NCBI GenBank assembly: GCA_023375785.1
Contig: SZWC01000081.1
Location: 284,230 to 348,229 of the forward strand
DNA: 64,000 nt
Source of the DNA: Penium margaritaceum
Lineage: Eukaryota > Streptophyta > Zygnematophyceae > Desmidiales > Peniaceae
Direction of reading: 5' to 3'
The position numbers were made by a program, and so were the translations under genes. Shown in pieces: positions 48,710 to 59,238 of this stretch. The notes below the pieces were generated by a model. It was not told the DNA's origin. It worked only from the letters and a program-made list of their open reading frames with translations, and did not search any database. The first letter of the stretch is position 1. Every line of letters begins with the position of its first letter.

Positions 48710-48724
48710 TGGTGGGCCCATAAC
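48710..48724 (-). promoter_or_regulatory. Primer-binding site of copy B3, exact half-tRNA-iMet match
   Basis: The minus strand reads GTTATGGGCCCACCA four bases inside the LTR. It is the exact complement of TGGTGGGCCCATAAC, the anticodon arm (CAU anticodon) of eukaryotic initiator tRNA-Met as I know that sequence, and not of its CCA end. Drosophila copia and yeast Ty5 are known to prime from such a 5' tRNA half. Confidence 0.8.
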
Positions 48725-48728
48725 TCTT

Positions 48729-49486
48729 TGTCAATATGCCTCAGGCAATGGACTAGACATCAAGGCCGACATAATGGCACTTGCCGTCTACTCCTAGTAT
48801 TGAAACTAGGAGGAGATATCACCCTCAAAATCACGGTTCCACACTAAGCAGTTCATAGGAATCACCTCCTTGCACTGTGTCCTTTGTACTTGGTCACTTA
48901 GGGAGCTAACTCTTAGGACTTAGACCAACCAATGCTTCTTTAGTGTCTGACTCTGGTGGAGAACCCTGTGAAGAGTCTCAAAGGTACGTGCTACAATGAA
49001 TTGCAGGAAATTGACAGGTACTTATAGTCCTAGAGCCAGCCCCTAGCCTAGGCACACAATGGTTCCTTGGATGAGCCACTTTGGGGGCAATCTGGATTGC
49101 ATCATCCCCCTTGCCTATATGGCACTCTCTGTGACCGCCAAGTGGCACCAGCCACCAGGTTGGACCAGGTTCTAAGATATTACTTAGAACCTTCATGTCC
49201 CCCTATTGGTTAAAAAGAAAATTAGGCACTGGACTAGGATTTGACCCAGTGATCTCTCACTCTAAAACTACCGCTGCAACGTCTAAGTCACACGGAGTTG
49301 TCCTAGGTAGTGTTTGCTAGCCATATTATCCAGTTTAGACCAAGGAGACTTGCTCCAAAGGAGCAGTGCATGCCTTGTCTATCTAGACCAGACTAAGAGG
49401 ACTTACTCCAAGGAAGCAGTGCATGCCTAGTCGATCCTCTGCTTATTCAAATGTCAGCTATGGACAAGGAGCATATCAAGTCAACA
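48729..49486 (-). repeat. Family B 5' LTR (copy B3)
   Basis: 758 bp, TGTTGACTTGATATGCTCC (right end) to ATTGACA (left end). A TATA-like ACTATAAGTA lies on the minus strand near 49018-49028. Confidence 0.83.
49018..49028 (-). promoter_or_regulatory. Possible TATA box in family B LTR
   Basis: Minus strand GACTATAAGTA inside the LTR, kept in the other two 5' LTRs (near 6735 and 20030). The position suits the U3 end; function is inferred. Confidence 0.4.
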
Positions 49487-50704
49487 GAAACCTCTAAAAG
49501 CTTAGTGCATCCCTAACATCTGGATTATTGCAGGCAAAGTAGCCGTGGATGCAGTAACACATGGCAGTCACCTTCTTGGTCTACAATGTGGAAAACAATT
49601 ACGCCTTCTTGCTCGATAACCACAAGGTCCATAGTGCTTTCAAAACTCCTAGGTGACAAAGTCACCTGTAAGCTTCCTCCTCTTTGACGGATTACAGTTG
49701 TTGGCATCGAATTAGGTAGATACGATGGACGTTGGAGTTGCAAAAGAACTAGGGCTAGCGGTGGAGGCTTTTCTGGAGACGCTAGGTTGAGAGGACAAAG
49801 CCATGGTGTCCAAGCAGGACATCTTAGCCGCCTAGAGCCCAATTGGTGCAAGTGTCGGCTTCATCATGTAGCAAGGAGTACAATGTTACTACTAGCGAGA
49901 GCACAATCTCCTGATAGACTCAAGCGATTACATCCGACCGAGTGCTAAGCAGTCACTACCCCCTTAATGATGGTAAGCAGCCACCTTGCTCCCAACCGTT
50001 TTTTGACATCTCAAACCTCAACGTTAATGAGGTGGTTTTCATAGATATATATTATGAAAGAGCTTGTGCAAGAATTTTCATGGGTTGGTTTATGAAACAT
50101 TACTTTGTCAACATACATGTGAAACAACGACTGCAAACATCACAAACACTAGCCACTAGTTCTATTAAATGATCAAAACATGAGATTAATATTTTCATGT
50201 CACAATCACTACTTGCATGTTTGTGCTTTCTCCATATTCCAGGTTAAACATGTCATTGGTTATCTAATTGCATCAGCATGGATAGAGGCATTCACTTCCA
50301 CACAGTCCAATGTAGCTGTATGCACCTTCCCGTACATGACCTTTTTTGGTTGAGGGTGTGGGTTTGATGCCACCTGGCATGACTCATACGTTGATTCATG
50401 CCATATGGCATAAGGGTTTACCTTTCCTATAGTATGTGCATACAAAGTAGTGGTGAGCCTCTGAGAGCCGAACTCCAAATTTACTAACCCTGAATTATTC
50501 CTTGGTCGCTCGCTGTTAATGGCTAATTTTGGTCTGGGATACACCCGGTCGTCCCAATGATAGGTATACGGTATTGATATAGCATCAATGTCTCTTGATA
50601 TGCCATTATCATTGTAGTAGTACTACAACAAACAATAAGGTCAACATTGTTTTCTAAGCGCTACAACTATCTGGACTGTATGGTTTTGACTTTTTTAATA
50701 GGAA
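49487..50704. other. Unassigned AT-rich stretch
   Basis: About 1.2 kb, visibly more AT-rich than the element-derived DNA around it. A minus-strand reading region at 49525-49851 (about 108 codons) has no motif I recognise. I see no LTR, tRNA or copia domain. It could be an old host intergenic piece or a fully decayed element. Confidence 0.5.
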
Positions 50705-50770
50705 AGTTATGCCCTTTCAATCCCATATGCTTGCTATTCTATTACTACCTCTCTTCTTTAGATCGAATAA
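50705..50770 (+). repeat. Very old family A LTR end, forward
   Basis: TATGCCCTTTCAATCCCATATGC...TTTAGATCGAATAA aligns with the last about 65 bp of the A LTR (GATGCCCTTTCAGTCCCACATGC...AGATCCAACA) with many substitutions. It is a decayed scrap. Confidence 0.6.
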
Positions 50771-50825
50771 ATCTATCTTCTCTATTTACAAAATATTAGT
50801 TTTTGCTATGAAAAGGCAGACGCGT

Positions 50826-51905
50826 ACCTCCCAGGCCATATCCATGTTTCTAAAGTTGTACTGACTAGTCTTGCTTTGCTATTGCTACTGCAAATATTGC
50901 TATGACTGCTGATGCTGGTGTTATTGAAGAGACTATTGTGTTTACTACTACTCCGATGACAGCTACTCCTTTTTGGATCTAGAGGAGAGAGGGAGCCTTG
51001 GAGCAGCGAGTATGTGGGACTGAAAGAGCATCAGTTGTGCTGAAAAATGGTTGTTCAATCACTCAAAATGATGGAGTACATATAGAGCTAGAGCTTGGGC
51101 AAGTCAGCCCTCTCACAAGCCACACCACTTAGCCATGGAGGCTAAGGCTCACACACTAGAGTCCACAATCTCACACAAGGGAGGAAATCAGCGTAGCAAT
51201 TAGGCTGACCAGTCACACACGACCTAGAGATCTAGAGAATGCTCTCATGGCACACTCCTAGTGGTCAAATCACCTACAAACCCATGGAGAATTGCCATGT
51301 GTCCATGTCTAGCACACAAGGATCTCATCTCACCTAAAAAGTAAGGAGAGGTACCTTTATCCTAGTCAGTACACTCTGACAAGGAAATCCTAAGACCAAG
51401 GACCTTTTTGGATATTTCTCCCATCAGGTCTTGACCCTGGACCTCTTACCTTTTTTTTTCTCAGGCTAAGGCATGGAGCCATCATCCATGGCCACCCAGA
51501 CATCAGCGGTCCATGACCCCAAAACTTTGAAAATTCATATCTCTAAATCCCAATGTTAGATCGGCCTGAAACTTGGACCGTAGATAATTTGCAACCTGAT
51601 CCTTCCAATGGTGAAGTAGGATTGACAATCGGAGCATGCATCTGGTACTTTCGTGGAACTTGCTCCTGTGGACGTGAAACTGAGCCGAATGGCTCCTTTC
51701 CAAACACTCCTAGTTTCTCTTGAGCTTGAAGCACTCTTTTTGTAGTACCACTCTTTATAGCAATATTGGCATTTGCCTCTGTTCTCACAACTTTATTACC
51801 CTGACAATTACTACTTCTACATATTGCATGAGTCCATGGCCATAAAAGCTACTTTAGTGTTTTTTATGCCACTATGCTTCGTTGCATTGGAATACAGGTT
51901 GAAAT
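50826..51905 (-). mobile_element. Old family A gag relic split by a solo A LTR
   Basis: 50826-50970 and 51707-51905 together match the family A gag C-terminal zone (knuckle region with a CKYCYKEWYYKK-like block, Gln/Ala-rich tail). They are heavily substituted and AT-shifted against the copies at 23.6, 27.0 and 42.7 kb. It is a fossil with many breaks and the oldest recognisable A copy here. A younger solo LTR sits in it. Confidence 0.7.
50971..51706 (-). repeat. Solo family A LTR with 5-bp target duplication
   Basis: 736 bp, inverted, from TTTTGGATCTAGAGGAG (eroded TGTTGG end) to CTTTCCAAACA. CTCCT stands on both sides (50966-50970 and 51707-51711), and the gag relic continues across. It is therefore an insertion collapsed to a solo LTR. 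Confidence 0.88.
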
Positions 51906-52429
51906 CCATAACATTTCTGCTAGGTTCTCTTGTATTCTCCTCTTGTTCTTTCTGCACCTCCGCGGTCTGCTATATTCCACCACACCAGCATGGTAGTTCG
52001 TGGATTTCCTCTCGTGTACTTTGTTAGTCCATGCCTTCCAGTGACTGTGGATCCACAGTGCCTAAACCTTCCCGTGGAAGTCACCCAGCCTACCATTTTG
52101 CATCAGGCTCCCTGAGGCCTGTTTTGTCTCTCAGGTCCACCGTAAAATGCCTCTACAGCTCGTGGTCTCCATCTCCTCCATTGATCTTTCATTCATGATG
52201 CAACTGCATGAGAGTGTATTCTTGCTTTCTTGCAATTGGCCTCGTACGTCCTCACAGTCTCTACCCTACGCCTGATCGCATATGCGCGAGAGCTAGCACT
52301 CCACACCACCTCTTATTTTCTCGCCAATTATATGTTGAGGCCAATGGCAAGAAAGTAGGAAGGTGGTGTGGAGTGAATACTATTCTTACTAAGCTCATTC
52401 CTCATTATAAATATACAATCAGGCCTTAG
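51906..52429. other. Unassigned stretch with one hairpin
   Basis: About 520 bp without a recognisable protein or LTR. The only clear structure is the inverted repeat at 52297-52375. Confidence 0.5.
52297..52375. repeat. 79-bp inverted repeat (hairpin)
   Basis: Arms CACTCCACACCACCT and AGGTGGTGTGGAGTG are perfect over 15 bases, and pairing continues imperfectly (TTTTCTCGCCA against TGGCAAGAAAG) around an AT-rich loop. It could be a small foldback element or an RNA hairpin; no target duplication is obvious. Confidence 0.75.
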
Positions 52430-52702
52430 ATGCTCCTCACAGGATTGTCCAACTAAGGAACAATATAAAGAAGGCACTGGTTGGTCTAAGTCCCAGGAGT
52501 TAGTCTTTGACTAGCACCTCACGTGATAGTGACCAAGTGTTAAGTGGACATTGTTGCTAGCAAGTGATTTCCTAGGAGCTGCTCAATATGGAACCATGAT
52601 CGCGAGGGTGATGTCTTTTCCTAGCTGAAATACTAGGAGAGAACAGCGGGTGGTATTATGTCGATCCTGTTTTCTGGTCCGTTCACCTTAAGCCGGTTGA
52701 CA
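52430..52702 (+). repeat. Partial family B LTR of copy B4
   Basis: Aligns with the inner third of the B LTR (AAGGCACTGGTTGGTCTAAG block) and ends GGTTGACA at 52702. The outer two-thirds are missing. Confidence 0.8.
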
Positions 52703-52706
52703 AAGG

Positions 52707-52719
52707 GTTATGAGTCCAC
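52707..52719 (+). promoter_or_regulatory. Primer-binding site of copy B4, half-tRNA type
   Basis: GTTATGAGTCCAC, four bases inside the LTR end. It has two mismatches to the exact site GTTATGGGCCCAC of copies B3 and C2. Confidence 0.65.
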
Positions 52720-53066
52720 ACTAACCAGCTGTAAAGTGCGCTTTGCTCAACTTTGGTACTCTCCTTCCAAGTACGCATGTCAGCTCCATCGGCTCTATCA
52801 GCTCCATCTGCTTCATCAGCTCCTACGGCTGGATTTGCACTCAGTACACAGGGAACAAGGACAAGCTCAGCCCTTAGAGGCACGACCCTTGGATCCAAAT
52901 CAGGACAAGCTCTACCCTTGGAGACAAGATCTTGGTTCTACTGGTGTTAATTATCTTCTCCGTCTGTAGGTGAACATTGGCTTGAGGGATAAGCAACGAA
53001 TCTGTACCTTTCAACCGGTAGCAAACATCAGCTAACATCAACCTACATCAGCCTCAACGTAGCAAA

Positions 53067-53799
53067 TATTGGATCTGGAGGAGAGAGATAGCCTTGGAGC
53101 AGTGAGCATCTGGCACAGAAAGGGCATCAGTTGAGCTAAAGAATGATTATTGAATTACTCAAAATGATGGAGTATATATAGAGCTAAAGCTTGGACAAGT
53201 CAGTCCTCTCACAAGCCACACCACTTAGCCATGGAGGTTAAAGCTCACACATTAGAGTCCACACTCTCACAAAAGAGAGGAAATCAGCCTATCAATCAGG
53301 CTGACCAATCACACACAACTTACAGAGCTAGAGAATGCACTCATGGCTCACTTGTAGTGGTCACAAAATCCATAATCCTGTGGAGAATTGCCATGTCTCC
53401 ATGGCCAGTACATAATGATCTCACCTCACCTAAAAAGTAGAGAGAGATACCTTTATTCTAGTCAGTATACTCTTACAACGCAATCGTAAGACCAAGGACC
53501 TTTTGGATATTTTTTACATCAGGTATTGACCATGGACCTCTTACCTTTTCCTTTTCTTAGACTAAGACATGGAACCATCGTCCATGGTCACCTAGACACC
53601 GGCGGTCCATGACATTGGAAAGTTAAAACGTTCATAGCTCTCCATCCAACCGTTGGATCAGCCTGAAAGTTGGACCGTAGATAATTTACGATCTGATCTT
53701 TCCAATGGTGAATTCAGATTGAAAATTTCAATAGGCATTCGTTTCCTTCAAATTTCTCATGTGGACCTGAAAGTGAGCTTGATGGCTCCATGTCCAACA
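53067..53799 (-). repeat. Solo family A LTR inserted in the leader of copy B4
   Basis: 733 bp, TATTGGATCTGGAGG (left) to ATGTCCAACA (right), inverted. Family B leader and gag sequence resume on both sides. The flanking five bases (GCAAA/ACAGA) do not form a clear target duplication. More substitutions than in other whole A LTRs suggest an older insertion. Confidence 0.85.
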
Positions 53800-56454
53800 A
53801 CAGAGACGTAGAAAGCAGAAAAGGATAGCCAGAAACTGGTTGACCCTTTAGGAGCAGTGGAGGCTACCATAGGATAGTCCTCAAACTCAATGGTAGCTAC
53901 CATGAGATAGACCACTGAAGCAATCGTGAGTACTACCTCACTACCGTAACGTCTTGGACCCTTGAGAGGAATCCCCATTTTTTAGGGGATTGACTTTCCC
54001 CTTTGGAGATGGCGGTTGGAGCTGGGGATGAAATCTTCATATCTTTCCTAAGCAACGTAATAACCAAGAAGCATGTTCCCATCTTTACGGGCTACATAGT
54101 GGCTTCGGATGTTTTTGACAAGCTCAAGTATGTGTACTAATCTACCTCCCTCACAAACAGATTATTCATCCTACAACGGCTGATGAGCATGCGGGTGAAT
54201 GAGGAAGAGTCCATCCTTGATTTTGTAGAGCAGTTTGAAGGACTCCTTGGTGAGGTTCGCCAAATGAATTGGGACTTTGAAAAAAAGATACAGGCCATGA
54301 TCCTCCTCATGGCGCTACCGGGATGCTGGAGTCCAATGATCACCGTCATGGGTAGTTGGAAGGAGAATGACCTGACGTATATGGCAGTGTCTGAGTATGT
54401 ACAAATTGTAGCCACGCATCGCAGCGGTAGTGAGACTAACTTCTTAGCCTATGCCGCATACTACTATGACTACGGGAGTAAAGAGTCGGCCTTTGGTCAG
54501 ACCAGCGGCAGCAAAAGCGGTGGAGGCGGAGGCAATGATGGCAGAAAGGCTCCCAAGCGACAGGACAACTCCATAATTACGACAATCCTGGGCACTAAAC
54601 AAGAGAGTGCAGATCGCCAAAGAAAGAAGACAGTGGGAGGAATGGGAATAAATACAAAAAAACTGTGGCAAAAAGGCCACCAACATGATTACTTAGAGTG
54701 CGCCTCCGGCAAAAGGAGCGGTATAACTCAGGCCAAGAGCCTTTGGACTCAACTCTGGTATGGACCATCACTCTAGCAATGACCAGGCTGGATTTTTCTC
54801 CATTGGTCTCATTGTGTGACGGTTCAGCTGTGCAAATGGCAATATCGTGAATGTAGAGGGTGTCGGAGACAAGGTGGGGAGTATCAGCCTTAATAGTGTG
54901 GAGAAAGATCTGTGCCTACGTGATATGATCTACATCCCCTCGTTTGCGGCGAACCTTCTGTCTGTGCCAAAAATCATAGACAACATGACGGTGCTCTTCA
55001 CGTAGAAGAAAACGGTCATTATCAAGAACGAGGACATCAAGGTCCTCTACGTTAGCAAAGACCTTATAGCTCAGGTTCCACGAATCGACAGGCTTTACAT
55101 GCTATAGACAACTACGGGAGGGAGCTGAGAAGACGAGGGTCATGCAAGTGCGGCCAAGGTAGTCGTCTTGGCACCAACATAGGAGAACACACCAATGGCA
55201 ATTGAGAAGGTGTCCTTTGTCACCAAGGACGGAGCCACTAAGCTGTGGCATAGACGCTTTGGGCATGTTGCAAAGAGCATGTTCCATGTCATGCAATCAC
55301 AACTTGCCCGCAGCATAGAAGCGTACACAAAGGACGTGGGTGGTTGTGGCAGCTTGTACGAGCCTTGGCTCCAAGGCAAGACAAAGCCAAAGTACTTTGA
55401 GTGGAACGGTCGTTGTGCGAAAGCTGCCGTGGACCTCATTCACACTGATGTATGCAAACTCCTTTGCACGGCATCGAATAGTGGTAGCAATTCCTTCCTG
55501 ACCTTCATCGATGACCACAGCCATAAGATGTAGATTTACTTCCTCAAAACAAAGTGAGAGGTCTGAGAGAAGCTTGAGGAATTTGTTACCATGGTTGAGT
55601 GGCAGACTAGAAAGAAGGTCAATGCGCTACGAAGCAATAATGATGGACAGTACGATGCATGCAAGAGCTGGCTATGGCAATACGGCATCGACCATTAGAC
55701 CACGACATCCTACACGCCATAGAGAAATGGTATGGCTGAACTGATGGATGAAACCATCCTCGGTATGGTGTGGAGCATGCTCTTTGACACAAAACTCCCA
55801 CCGTGTTTTTGGATAGAAGCTGCAAGAACGGCATGCTACCTCGTCAATCTTACTCCTGCGGCTACTCTGGGCAGACGCGATAAGAAAAAATATAAGCGGC
55901 AGATGACACCACAGGAGGTGTGCTTGGGAAAGAAGTCGGATGCCTCATACCTGAAGGTCTTTGGCTGCACGGCATGGGTACATGTCCAGGCAAGAGAAGG
56001 TGGCGGCAAGCTAGATGCAAGGACACGGAAGTGTGTTTTGGTAGACTATGAATCTGTCCACAAGACCTACCGCCTTTGGCACCTGAGAGCAAGAAGGCTT
56101 ATCACCAGCCAAAATGTGACCTTTGACGAGAGGATACTAGGCAAGGAAGAGCCGCTTGATCCTTAACAAACTAAAAAATAGGAAGAGTGGTTGGTGCTGC
56201 TGGAGTCGGGGGATCAAGTTCCCAAAAACTCACAAGTGGTGCCAGTGTGGCAGGCTGTGGAGAAGAATGGTATGGCGAGGAGAGCAGCTACACAGGCTGA
56301 CGCATCGATGGGCTCTAACACGTGGTCGGAGATATCAGAGGAGTTTGAAACCAGCTCGGAGGCCAATGTCTCTTCACTAGAGGATAATTAAACCTTAGAG
56401 CAGCCTGCACCACAGGAGCAATAGCAGCAGAGAGACGCTTGCATTTTTTTTACA

Positions 56455-56467
56455 TGGTATCAGAGCC
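56455..56467 (+). promoter_or_regulatory. Orphan primer-binding site (tRNA-iMet 3' end type)
   Basis: TGGTATCAGAGCC, an exact complement of the initiator tRNA-Met 3' end, preceded by TTTTTTTTACA. It is the only trace of an otherwise unidentified LTR element. Confidence 0.65.
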
Positions 56468-57306
56468 TCAGGCCACATCACCTGGTGCCCTGTAACACAG
56501 TCATCCCTCTGTCATCGTCATCGCTTTACTTCTCTGATCTGCATTTCCCTATCACCGCCATCACCAGTTTGCACCTCTCCACTTTGTCAGCGGCTGACAT
56601 CAGCAGCATCACTTGAAGTGCTTCTCACGCTGAAGAGACGTCCTGTCATCCTGAGAAATCCATGCGCCCATCCCGCACCCGTGGCCAACAATTGGTGACT
56701 CGTTGTCAACAACAGCTGCCAGCAGCCCTCGAGCCGCTGCATGCCATCACCTTCCTGAAAGCTTCATGTCGCTCATTGCCTTTCCTCCCTTGGTCATCCC
56801 AGCCGCCATGAAAGGTCTCATCTACGTCATCTGGCCCATCTGCCCTCTCAGCTTTATTAGGCCCATCCACATCCACTTCCTCCCATCCATTCTCTCAAGC
56901 CGCCCTCTCGCACCGCCCCTACTCGTCGTCAGCAACGGCAAACTGCCTCCCGCCATCAAGATATCGGACACCACCAGTCTTCCTACCCGTCAGTCTCAGG
57001 CTAACTGGGGAACAAGCCATCACTCTCCTGACAACGAAGGACGTAAGTTGCTTCAACCGCGCCCATTGCCGCTTCCTTCATTTCTCTGCCCTCCGCCTAC
57101 TGCTACCACTTCTCCATCATCACGACGTCATCATCCTCCTCCTGTCATCACTACCTCATCAACTTCATCCCACGTCACCTCATTACCCATCAGCATCGGT
57201 TATCTTCTCCAGCCTTCGCAATAGCTTCATCTCCGCTCCTCCGCCTCCTTCTCATCGCTTCTCCTCAGCTCCAGCCCCATCATCATCCGCATCGGTCTGT
57301 AGCACA

Positions 57307-58040
57307 CGCGGTTCCGCCCCTGTGCCCACTCACACATAAGTCATCTCCGCCATTGTTCGTTCCTCTACTTCTACATCATCCTCTGCTGGGCACAAGGATC
57401 CACCCAGTTGTATCGCCTGTTGAGCAGTGACCTGTGTCCATGCTAAACCTTCCGCAGTGCACGCGGTTCCACCCCTGCGTCCACTCAGACATCACTCATC
57501 ACCGCCATCGTTCATTCCTCTACTTCTGCATCGTCCTCTGCTTGGCACAAGGATCCGCCTGGTCACATCGCTTGTTGAGCAGCAACCTGCATCCACGCCA
57601 AACCTTTCACAGTGCATGCGGTTTGCCCCTACGCCCACTTCATCATCGTCAGCTTCCGCCTCCTCATCAGTGATCATTAGCATCTACGACTAGTACAGGA
57701 ACCTGCACGAACTAGCTGCCCGTCAGCAGCCTGCACCCATGCCGGTAGCAGATTTCTCACAGCGCGTTTTCACTTGCCTTCCCCTTGCCACATTCTCTTC
57801 CTCTATCCAACAGCACACGAGGTCTCATCCCTGCGCCCACTCAGCCATCATTGCTTCCTCCGCTTTTGCACCATCCTTCGCTCGGCACATGGACCCATCC
57901 GGTCGCATCGCCCGTTTTGTGACAACCTGCGCCCATGCTCAAAACTCCATAGCGCATGAGGTTTTGTCCCAGCATCCACTCCATTGCTCTCCATCAATCA
58001 TCTTCACCATCATCCTCCTGCTTCTCTCTTTGCTCGGCAC
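57307..58040 (+). repeat. Degenerate tandem repeat, unit about 155 bp
   Basis: The marker CGCGGTTCC/TGCGGTTTG recurs at 57307, 57462 and 57617 (exact spacing 155), then more loosely at 57764 and about 57954. Each unit carries CCACTCA.ACATCA, CTCTACTTCTGCATC, GGCACAAGGATCC and AGCAGCAACCTG blocks. The later units are more worn. Confidence 0.8.
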
Positions 58041-58272
58041 AAGTGTCTGTTCAAAAATTGCCCCTCCGCATGCCCAAGTGCGGCGCCGGGAGGTGCCGAC
58101 GAGCCGCCTAAAAGTGAAAACTCCACTCCGGCGGATCTGGCGACTCGACAATTTCTCGGATCCTAAAATGGAGGATTGCCTCGTAAATTTGATGAGTCGC
58201 TGAATCCGGTGGAAGTTGGGATCGAGGGAGATATGGCCTTCCAAAGTTGGGGTGTGCGCAGCGGCTCTGGGA

Positions 58273-58697
58273 GCCACCTGCGACTCGAAATCCAGTCGAT
58301 AATCGACCGGATCGAGTAACAAAATGACCATGTGGAGAAAATGCTCCGATAGGCCTGCCGAGGCGTCCGGTGGATGATCCGCCTGATCAGGTGGATCATC
58401 CACCGGATCCAGTAGTGCAGGTTGTTACTGAGGGACTTAGCCAAAATCCTGGCTCGACGTCCGAACTCAGGAGTACGTTTTGTTNGCCACCTGCGACTCG
58501 AAATCCAGTCGATAATCGACCGGATCGAGTAACAAAATGACCATGTGGAGAAAATGCTCCGATAGGCCTGCCGAGGCGTCCGGTGGATGATCCGCCTGAT
58601 CAGGTGGATCATCCACCGGATCCAGTAGTGCAGGTTGTTACTGAGGGACTTAGCCAAAATCCTGGCTCGACGTCCGAACTCAGGAGTACGTTTTGTT
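58273..58697. other. Assembly duplication around a single N
   Basis: 212 bases (58273-58484) recur at 58486-58697 with one N at 58485, inside the family C LTR. Probably a contig-join artefact. Confidence 0.87.
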
Positions 58698-59007
58698 ACT
58701 CGGGGACTTGGTCAAAATTCTGACTGCAGGTCCGCGGACAGGTTTCGAACCTCGTCACACCAAACTCGACCCAAAAGTGGGTAGGGTGCGTGGAAACAGT
58801 GCAGGGGACCCCTACACCACGTGCAAGTGGACCTGCGCTTTGGGAAAGGCGCTTCGCACGTGAAGGAAGGCGCCACGGCGTGTGCGCGCCATGGAGGCGT
58901 TAGGCGTTTCTGTGGTGGGTGAGACTTGCGCTTCGGCAAGCATAACTTGGGCTACGCTTGGCCGAATGGCGCGCGGTTTCGTGCGTTGGAAAGCTCATGA
59001 CTAGCCC

Positions 59008-59014
59008 TATAAAT
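59008..59014 (+). promoter_or_regulatory. Probable TATA box in family C LTR
   Basis: TATAAAT about 210 bp before the LTR end, a normal position for the U3/R border. Inferred function. Confidence 0.5.
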
Positions 59015-59225
59015 GTTGTGATCATGTCTATGTTCAAAACATAACGCAAAACGACGTTATTCCCTTCGCAAAACTGACTGTCTCTAAATTCCTGCTCACA
59101 TAGCGTGAGGCGACCAGAAAGCTCACGCTCAGTCTCAGATTCGCCCAAAACAGTAGACGTGATCCACTAGAGTCTATCAGACCAACGTCGAGACCGCATC
59201 CACGCGGATCTCATCCTGACAAAGG

Positions 59226-59238
59226 GTTATGGGCCCAC
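59226..59238 (+). promoter_or_regulatory. Primer-binding site of copy C2, half-tRNA type
   Basis: GTTATGGGCCCAC, four bases after the LTR end. It exactly complements the initiator tRNA-Met anticodon arm (GTGGGCCCATAAC). Confidence 0.78.

Larger units (their letters stand above)
45983..49486 (-). mobile_element. Family B copia element, 5' part (copy B3), broken
   Basis: Reads leftwards: 5' LTR 48729-49486, exact half-tRNA primer site, leader with GATGGAGCTGATG units (about 48600-48660), gag (about 47750-48340), and a knuckle region near 47600-47650. Then protease-like DFGMNHSSSREKDGF (about 47420-47470), pre-integrase (about 46850-47380), integrase (about 46240-46800, with SDVCGPF-like and NGIVERMKQTILGMTQSML-type blocks) and the start of the acidic linker (45983-46160). 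RT, RNase H and the 3' LTR are absent. It is broken, with many breaks; with B1 it is among the older copies. Confidence 0.87.
52430..56440 (+). mobile_element. Family B-type copia element, 5' part (copy B4), with nested solo A LTR, broken
   Basis: Parts: 3' portion of the 5' LTR (52430-52702), half-tRNA primer site, leader with AGCTCCATC units (about 52785-52830), inserted A LTR (53067-53799), and gag (about 53800-54560, with NRLFILQRLMSMRVNEEESILDF-type and CWSPMITVMGSWKENDLTY blocks). Then a Gly-rich tail and diverged knuckle region (54500-54720), protease/pre-integrase (about 54760-55400, with KLWHRRFGHVAKSMF block), integrase (about 55420-56170, with HTDVCKLLCTASNSGSNSFLTF-type and ETILGMVWSMLFDTKLPPCFW-type blocks) and an acidic linker to about 56440. 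RT onward is absent. Broken, with a moderate to large number of breaks. It is somewhat diverged from B1-B3 and could be a subfamily. Confidence 0.86.
56441..58047 (+). other. CT-rich stretch headed by a primer-binding site; no recognised gene
   Basis: Begins CATTTTTTTTACA followed by TGGTATCAGAGCC, the typical end-of-LTR and primer-site arrangement of a plant-type LTR element. No LTR of that family can be placed upstream and no gag follows. The strand is rich in C and T (CATCATC, CCTCCT). A reading region at 56703-57224 (about 173 codons, Pro/Ser-rich) resembles no family I know and may be chance, given the base bias. The second half is tandemly repeated. Confidence 0.5.
58048..59221 (+). repeat. 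Family C 5' LTR
   Basis: TGTTCAAAAATTGCCCC start, matching the 3' LTR start TGTTGAAAAATTGCCCC at 63955, and CTCATCCTGACA end. It is 1174 bp as given and about 961 bp once the artefactual second copy at 58486-58697 is discounted. Confidence 0.88.

Noticed and set aside
48710-48724. A tRNA gene suggested by TGGTGGGCCCATAAC
   Set aside because: Only the anticodon arm is present, directly inside an LTR end; no acceptor, D or T arms. It is a primer-binding site.
49525-49851. A 108-codon minus-strand reading region as a protease or capsid gene
   Set aside because: No catalytic or structural motif could be recognised; the region is AT-rich and isolated.
53062-53804. Target duplication around the solo A LTR in copy B4
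   Set aside because: The flanks GCAAA and ACAGA agree at only three of five bases, so I do not claim it.
56703-57224. A 173-codon Pro/Ser-rich reading region as a host gene
   Set aside because: No recognisable domain, strong CT bias that creates long open frames by chance, and it sits behind an orphan retroelement primer site.
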